Assembly: GCA_041746615.1 (NCBI GenBank)
Contig: JBGTGS010000281.1
Span: 1-10,192, forward strand
Length of the DNA: 10,192 nt
Direction: 5' to 3'
From: CAMAXB01 sp041746615
GTDB taxonomy: Bacteria; Verrucomicrobiota; Verrucomicrobiia; Opitutales; Opitutaceae
Part shown: piece by piece, positions 5,416 to 10,192 of the stretch
Numbering within the stretch: position 1 is the first letter of the stretch
Layout of the letters: every line of letters begins with the position of its first letter
Program-made: the position numbers and the translations under genes
The notes under the pieces: model-generated
What the model was told of the DNA's origin: nothing
Database searches by the model: none
What the model saw: the letters and a program-made list of their open reading frames with translations, nothing else

Positions 5416-8400
5416 TCAATTCTGCTGGGCGGCGAGCGAGGCGAGGTAGTCGAGCAGGGACGCGAAATCGTGCAGGGTAAAGTTGGACATCAGCCCGGGG
5501 GGCATGAGCGAAATGGGCAGGCGCTCGCGCTGGGCAACCTCGGACAGTACGACCTCGTGTTCCTGTCCGGCAATGTCGCGGATTGAAACCGAATGCGGAC
5601 TTTCACGGACGACAAAGCCCAACCGCGTTGAGCCATCCCGCATCGTGAACTGGTAGGTGACAAAACCCTGGGCGATCGTCCGGTGGGGATCGATGATCGA
5701 TTCCGCCAGTTCCCGGCGCGGATAAAGGGAGGCGATGGTGCCAAGATAGGGACCCTTGATCGATTCCGACCGATCAACGGTATGGCAGGCCATGCAGCCG
5801 GCCTGGGCATAAACCTGTTCGCCCCGGGAGATGAGTCCGCGCTCATGCACGACCCGATCGAGAATCTCATCCTGATCGAGCGTCGCCAGCAGGGGCGTCT
5901 CGATGGCCATCCCGGCACGGATGGAATCGGCATCAATCCTGAGGGCGGCTATCGAGGAGGTGGCCGCTTCGACCACGGCAGGATCGGGATCATCCAATGC
6001 CAGCACGATGTCCTCAGCCCGTGAGGTCTCGCGACCGAGGGCACTGGCCTTGATGATCTGGACCCGGCGGGCCGGGTGGTTCCAGCCTTCGTCAAGGACG
6101 CGGTTGGCATAGTCTCGTGGTTCAATGGCACCAAACCGGCGGGCGCCGAGGTGCAGCAACGCCGCATCGGCCCAGGCCGAAGTTGCACCGTCGAGTTTGG
6201 CTGCTTCTGTGGCGAGGAAACGATAATGATCCTCGAGTGCAGTCGACAGGAAGAAAGCGTTGGCGGCCTTGTCCCTAACCCCGTCGCCGAGGCGACCGCG
6301 GTTGCTGAGGGTCGGCAGGGTGTGCAGGGCGATTTCGATGGTCTCGGCCGTGCCGGCCCGGATGAGAGCCTGCATCGCTGCAAGCTGGGTTGGACCGGGA
6401 TCGGGAACACCCGGGCCTTTCTCAGTCGGACTCGCAGGCGGCACCCACGTCAGGGCACGCTGCAACAGTGGAATCGCCTCCGGCGGGACCGATACGGCCG
6501 TGGAAAGGTGTTGCGCCAGAGTCGGCAAAAGAGAGTCGTCGGTCTGGGCGAGTTGCATGAGCCGACCGATCGGATCGCCGGGGGTCAGTCGATGGAGGGT
6601 GAATATCTCGTTGAGTCGGGCGGCCCCGGCACCGCTGGCCTGGTCCATCTGTTCCTTGAGCACCTCATTGATGCGGGAGGAAGCCGCCCAAGCATCGGGT
6701 TGATAGTAAGGTCCACGGGTGTCGGGCCGGGTGCCCCAGCTGTCGCCGGTCCAGGTTCCCTCGATGTTGTGCAGCCGGGCCAAAACGCGGACGAGATCCT
6801 CGCGGCGTTCCGCATCCGGCTCGCGGTTGAGACGGGTGATCACCTGTTTGACCACGCTTTCGTTGTGGAGGGCCTGAATAACCTGGAGGGCACCGAGACG
6901 GCGCGCGGGGGTGGCGTTGACATCGTCAACAATGGCGAAAGCCGGGGCGGACGCCTGCAGGCTGACGAGAGCTTTCACGGCAACATGGGCAACTATCGGG
7001 TCGGAATCGCCGAGCAGGGCAGCCATGGCGGGGGCGTTGCCGGCATCGCCCAGCCGGCTGAGTGCGAACAGGGACTCCCGGCGGGTTCTGGCGTCACTGG
7101 AACGCAAGCCGGCAAGGAGAGGTTCGACGGGGACGCTGCCCAGTTGATCCTTGTGGTCAGCCAAGGCACGGATCGCCCAAGCCGCAATGGAGGGATCAGC
7201 GAACAGACCAGCGAGGAACGGATGGGAGGCTTCACCGAGGCCCTGCTTGAGCGTGAAAAGAGCGATGATCCTTGAGTTGAGCGGAGTGGCCGTGGACGAG
7301 GCCAGGGCCTCGAGTGCGGTCACCTCGGAAGTCAGTCCGCGGCGGAGCAAGGTGCGCTGCGCCTCCAGCCGGGTGCGGGTACTGGGTGACAGCAACAATT
7401 GCACAAGTCCGGCACCGGTTGCTTTGGCGAAGTCAGGCAGCGGTACGGGCTGATGGTCCTTCGGTGTAAACCGGGTGATGAAGCCGACGTCCGGTCCGCT
7501 GAAATTGTACCTGCCCTCGCGCCAGCTCGCGATGTAGAGACGGCTTTGAGCATCGACATCCAGGTCCGTGACCCGGGGAAGCTTGGCAAATTCCTCCTGG
7601 TTGGTGGTGAATGTCGCCCCTGAGGGAGTGAGTTCGTGGCGGTAAACAGCCTCGCGGCCCCAGTCCGCGGTGAAGGGAGCCCCGTTCCAACGGGCCGGTA
7701 TGCCCGGCTCGTCGAGCCAGAGGGCTCCGCAGGCTGCACCGGTTCCGTAATCAGCCAGGGGGGCGATCGCCTCGTCAGGGAAATTGCGGTAGAGTGTGGG
7801 ATAGCCGTGCTCGCCCAGTGCGGCGAAGTGGTGCAGGCGGGTATCCCAGCCGTCGCCGTCGTTGGTGTTGTCACGCGCAAAACCGTCGAGACGGGGACTG
7901 AGGGCGATCTCCAAGGTGTTGCGGGTGCCGCGAGCGTAAAGTTCAAGCCCGGTGCCATCAGGACGCACGCGCACGACACCGCCGGCACGAAGCTGCAGCT
8001 TCCGTCCGTCCGTTCCCTCGGCCTCCATGAAACCGAAATCACCTATGGCCAGGTAGAGCCAGCCATCGACGCCGAGGGTGACCCCGTTGGAGGTGTGATC
8101 GGCGGGACGATCGCGGAAGGAGAAGGCGATGTCCTTGACCAATATCTGCTGCTCATCGCTTTCGCCGTTGCCGTCATGATCAATGAAGACGCTGAGGTGG
8201 GGCGGATGCATCACGTAGAGGCGGTCGCCGTCCCAGACGAGGCCGCGGGGCGAATCCACGCGGGCAAACGTCTTCACTTCATCGGCCCGGCCGTCGCCGG
8301 TGGTGTCCCGCAACCGCATGATCCGTCCGCGGCCCAATTCCGTGCCGAGGGAGGAGTTGGCATCGCTGGCCACGTAGAGGGTGCCGTCGGGCGCGGCGGC

Positions 8401-8628
8401 GACGGATACGGGATAATTGACCTGATCCGAGGTGGCGAAAAGGGTCACATCGAACTCCGGGGGCGCCGTCACCGTGGCGAGCAGGGTCTCCTCGCTCGCA
8501 GGCTCCGGTGGAACCGGGGGGACTGGCTGAACCGGCTGGGCCGGAAGCAAACTGGTGGCGAGAAGGCTCAGGCCGGCCAGCCAGCGGAGTTCAGAGAGGG
8601 AAGAAAACAGTCGCGAACACAGGGACAT
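5416..8628 (-). CDS. PVC-type exported propeller/HEAT/CxxCH heme-binding protein
   Basis: The product has 1070 residues from ATG 8628. A signal peptide (about 1-31, hydrophobic core LAGLSLLATSLL) precedes a Pro-rich linker (32-43). Residues about 55-390 form a beta-propeller of the 'putative membrane-bound dehydrogenase' type found in Verrucomicrobia and Planctomycetes (TIGR02604-like), with acidic loops that look calcium-binding (DTTGDGRADE at 108-117, DHDGNGESDE at 150-159). Residues about 405-915 are helical, HEAT-like repeats, interrupted by WGTRPDTRGPYY at 631-642, a motif I recognise from this family. The C-terminal cytochrome-like domain (about 930-1070, TIGR02603-like) has CMACH at 945-949 for covalent heme and Met1042 in MPPG as the likely axial ligand. 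It probably transfers electrons in the periplasm during oxidation of a sugar or other organic substrate, but the substrate is unknown. The frame extends to a GTG at 8685; that start would sit beside the upstream terminator and before the signal peptide, so I prefer 8628. Confidence 0.92.
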   Translation of the reverse strand: MSLCSRLFSSLSELRWLAGLSLLATSLLPAQPVQPVPPVPPEPASEETLLATVTAPPEFDVTLFATSDQVNYPVSVAAAPDGTLYVASDANSSLGTELGRGRIMRLRDTTGDGRADEVKTFARVDSPRGLVWDGDRLYVMHPPHLSVFIDHDGNGESDEQQILVKDIAFSFRDRPADHTSNGVTLGVDGWLYLAIGDFGFMEAEGTDGRKLQLRAGGVVRVRPDGTGLELYARGTRNTLEIALSPRLDGFARDNTNDGDGWDTRLHHFAALGEHGYPTLYRNFPDEAIAPLADYGTGAACGALWLDEPGIPARWNGAPFTADWGREAVYRHELTPSGATFTTNQEEFAKLPRVTDLDVDAQSRLYIASWREGRYNFSGPDVGFITRFTPKDHQPVPLPDFAKATGAGLVQLLLSPSTRTRLEAQRTLLRRGLTSEVTALEALASSTATPLNSRIIALFTLKQGLGEASHPFLAGLFADPSIAAWAIRALADHKDQLGSVPVEPLLAGLRSSDARTRRESLFALSRLGDAGNAPAMAALLGDSDPIVAHVAVKALVSLQASAPAFAIVDDVNATPARRLGALQVIQALHNESVVKQVITRLNREPDAERREDLVRVLARLHNIEGTWTGDSWGTRPDTRGPYYQPDAWAASSRINEVLKEQMDQASGAGAARLNEIFTLHRLTPGDPIGRLMQLAQTDDSLLPTLAQHLSTAVSVPPEAIPLLQRALTWVPPASPTEKGPGVPDPGPTQLAAMQALIRAGTAETIEIALHTLPTLSNRGRLGDGVRDKAANAFFLSTALEDHYRFLATEAAKLDGATSAWADAALLHLGARRFGAIEPRDYANRVLDEGWNHPARRVQIIKASALGRETSRAEDIVLALDDPDPAVVEAATSSIAALRIDADSIRAGMAIETPLLATLDQDEILDRVVHERGLISRGEQVYAQAGCMACHTVDRSESIKGPYLGTIASLYPRRELAESIIDPHRTIAQGFVTYQFTMRDGSTRLGFVVRESPHSVSIRDIAGQEHEVVLSEVAQRERLPISLMPPGLMSNFTLHDFASLLDYLASLAAQQN

Positions 8629-8673
8629 GACAAAATCAGGATTTGGGCAGGGGAAACGTGCAAATAGGCAGTG

Positions 8674-8717
8674 AAAAAATGACACGAGTCAGGAATGGGA
8701 ACAAGTCCCATACCTGA
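8674..8717 (-). terminator. Intrinsic-type terminator after the Aas-like gene
   Basis: On the minus strand, TCAGG-x-ATGGGA type arms (8689-8700 and 8706-8717) form an 11-bp stem with one A/A mismatch and a 5-nt loop, starting 3 nt after the TGA at 8720-8722. A run of six U residues (8674-8679 on the plus strand as A6) follows 9 nt after the stem. The gap makes it imperfect, but it separates the Aas-like gene from the cytochrome gene. Confidence 0.55.
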
Positions 8718-8719
8718 GC

Positions 8720-10192
8720 TCACTCAAGGGCGAGCTGCCGGCAGCCCTTGAGATCGAGTTTGCCGGTCCCGAGTACCGGGATGGCCGGCACACGCCGCAC
8801 CACCCGGGGGATCCACAGGTTGGGCAGGCCTGCACCCGACAGTTTTTCCCGCACCCCTTCGGGCGTCAGTTCGAGCGTCGTCAGCAGCACCAGGGTCTCG
8901 CCCTTGCCGGCATCGGGCACGCCAACCACCACCACGGCGTAGCCCTCGGACTGGTCCAGATCGAGCACCTCGGCCAGGGTCTGCTCCACCGTCCCATGCG
9001 GCACCATTTCGCCGCCGATCTTTGAGAACCGGGAAAGCCGGCCTTCGATGTGCAGAAATCCATCGGCGTCAAAGCGCCCGAGATCACCCGTGACAAACCA
9101 CCCGTCCCGGAAGGCGGCCCGGGTCTTCTCCTCGTCCTGCAGGTACCCGGGAAATACATTACTGCCCCGAAGAATGACGAGACCGGTCGCGGAAACCGGC
9201 AGCTCCTCCCATGTATCCGGATTCAGGATGCGCGTGGTCATGCCGGGCAGCATCCGCCCCACCGAACCGGTGAGCCGGCCGGTCTGGGTGTCGCCGGTCC
9301 CGGTGACCACGGGCGGATCGGGCTGATTGACGCTCGTCACCGGACTGGTCTCGGTGAGGCCGTAGCCCTGCATGATCTCAAGGTGGAATTTATCCCGAAA
9401 TCCATTGTAGAGATCCATGGGCATTTTCTCCGCACCCGAGACCACAAGATCGAGGGAGCGAAGTTCGCCGGGCCCGGCCTTCTTGAGCAGCGGACGGAGG
9501 AAGGTCGGGGCGCCGATCATGACGGAGACCTTTTCCTCCCGGATGGCGTCGATGATCCGGCGCGTGTCGAGTGGGCTTGGCACGGAAACGACCCGGCAAC
9601 CGCGGATCATCGGATACCAGAGGGTGACGGTGAAGCCGAAGCTGTGAAAGATCGGCAGGCAGGCCATCATCGTGGCGGTGTCGGGCAGAATGGAGAGCGA
9701 GGAGATCTGCCAGCAGTTCGCGAGGATGTTGCGGTGGGTGAGCACGACGCCCTTGGGTTCGCCGGCGCTGCCGCTGGTGAAGAGCAGGCCGGCTTCCTCG
9801 CGGTCACCGCGCTTGGGCAGGCCGAGCAGGCTGGCATACCACTGGTTGGGCACCAGCCAGGCGGCGAGCAACCAGGGCAGCATGGCCTTCTTTCCACCTA
9901 GGGCCGCCATCTCGCGGCGCAGGTCAAGCGTGCGCTCCGGCCAGGGAAAACCGGGGACTTTCTCGCGCATCACATCCGCCGAGATGACAGTGGAAACCTC
10001 GCCGAGGCGCAGGCTGGCCTGGATGGCGGCGCGGCCGGCGGTGAAACTGAGGTTCACGGGAATCTTGCCCGCGCAGATCACGGCGAGGTTGGCGATGGTG
10101 GAACCCGCACCGGGTGGCAGGACGATGCCCACGCGGCGTTCGGGTACGGTGCGCCGGAGGTGGCGGCTGAGCGCGGAAGCGGCGGCGAGGAT
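8720..10192 (-). CDS. Aas-like acyl-ACP synthetase (AMP-binding), 5' end beyond the right edge
   Basis: The minus strand is open from the right edge to the TGA at 8720-8722, giving 490 residues of an adenylate-forming enzyme. Visible signatures are the ATP-binding loop TSGSAGEPKG (about 139-148), GYGLTETSP (276-284), the hinge region TGDLGRFDADGFLHIEGR (368-385), KIGGEMVP (391-398) and the catalytic lysine in GTGKLD (475-480, Lys478). The SRFSKIGGEMVP region and the start RRVGIVLPPGAG...NLSFTAG match the C-terminal domain of Aas, which activates fatty acids onto ACP for lysophospholipid reacylation at the inner membrane. In relatives this domain follows a PlsC acyltransferase, sometimes with an MFS module, so those domains may lie beyond the edge. 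A GTG at 10132 is an in-frame start but falls inside the conserved domain, so the real start is off-window. A standalone long-chain acyl-CoA synthetase is the alternative. It is followed by a terminator-like hairpin. Confidence 0.88.
   Translation of the reverse strand: MLAAASALSRHLRRTVPERRVGIVLPPGAGSTIANLAVICAGKIPVNLSFTAGRAAIQASLRLGEVSTVISADVMREKVPGFPWPERTLDLRREMAALGGKKAMLPWLLAAWLVPNQWYASLLGLPKRGDREEAGLLFTSGSAGEPKGVVLTHRNILANCWQISSLSILPDTATMMACLPIFHSFGFTVTLWYPMIRGCRVVSVPSPLDTRRIIDAIREEKVSVMIGAPTFLRPLLKKAGPGELRSLDLVVSGAEKMPMDLYNGFRDKFHLEIMQGYGLTETSPVTSVNQPDPPVVTGTGDTQTGRLTGSVGRMLPGMTTRILNPDTWEELPVSATGLVILRGSNVFPGYLQDEEKTRAAFRDGWFVTGDLGRFDADGFLHIEGRLSRFSKIGGEMVPHGTVEQTLAEVLDLDQSEGYAVVVVGVPDAGKGETLVLLTTLELTPEGVREKLSGAGLPNLWIPRVVRRVPAIPVLGTGKLDLKGCRQLALE

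Noticed and set aside
6076..7275. 399-codon open frame on the plus strand
   Set aside because: It is antisense to the HEAT region of the cytochrome protein. Its translation is Gly/Arg-rich with no recognisable domain, while the minus strand encodes a clear family member. Long antisense frames are common in GC-rich genes.
7636..8667. 343-codon open frame on the plus strand
   Set aside because: It is antisense to the propeller and signal-peptide region of the cytochrome gene, with low-complexity composition and no domain motifs.
8629..8685. Extended GTG start for the cytochrome protein
   Set aside because: It would place 19 Cys/Phe-rich residues before a normal signal peptide and begin beside the U-tract of the preceding terminator.
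9050..9901. 283-codon open frame on the plus strand
   Set aside because: It is antisense to the AMP-binding domain and its translation shows no family signature.
1..10192. tRNA or rRNA genes, CRISPR arrays, transposases
   Set aside because: I scanned both strands and saw no cloverleaf-like segment, rRNA signature, spaced repeat array or transposase motif.

Overview
The window is a GC-rich bacterial chromosome segment that most likely comes from a verrucomicrobial or closely related PVC-group genome. The main evidence is a large exported protein with the architecture typical of that phylum: a beta-propeller 'membrane-bound dehydrogenase' N-terminus, HEAT-like repeats and a C-terminal CxxCH heme domain. 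An Aas-like acyl-ACP synthetase with a KIGGEMVP motif also fits. Clear Shine-Dalgarno sequences are scarce at the starts I examined. The lineage is an inference from protein families; there is no rRNA marker here.

Layout, left to right. (1) Positions 1-794, minus strand: N-terminal two-thirds of an AmpG-like MFS transporter, cut by the left edge. (2) 1058-1690, minus: a small secreted outer-membrane beta-barrel protein, followed by a strong GC-rich hairpin. (3) 1895-3642, plus, divergent from the barrel gene: a translationally coupled two-component pair, a four-helix membrane histidine kinase of the HisKA_3 type and a NarL/LuxR-type response regulator. The 204-bp region between the divergent genes holds nested palindromes resembling a REP-type element. 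(4) 3731-5200, minus, convergent with the regulator: a Fic-family protein whose N-terminus looks like an AbiEi-type winged-helix antitoxin domain. It carries a complete Fic core motif and a class II-type inhibitory motif. Its AT-rich upstream region has three near-identical 15-bp direct repeats spaced at about 4 and 3 helical turns around a TATAAT hexamer. (5) 5416-8628, minus: the PVC-type propeller/HEAT/cytochrome protein, 1070 residues. (6) 8720 to the right edge, minus: C-terminal 490 residues of an Aas-like AMP-binding enzyme, separated from the cytochrome gene by a terminator-like hairpin.

The genes do not form one operon. The kinase and regulator are a clear unit and may control the divergent barrel gene. 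The AmpG-like and Aas-like genes suggest envelope recycling, but they are separate units. The most interesting locus is the fic gene. It appears to be a stand-alone, self-repressed and auto-inhibited AMPylase module, with the putative operator-binding domain fused to the putative toxin, inside a sharp AT-rich dip that suggests lateral acquisition.
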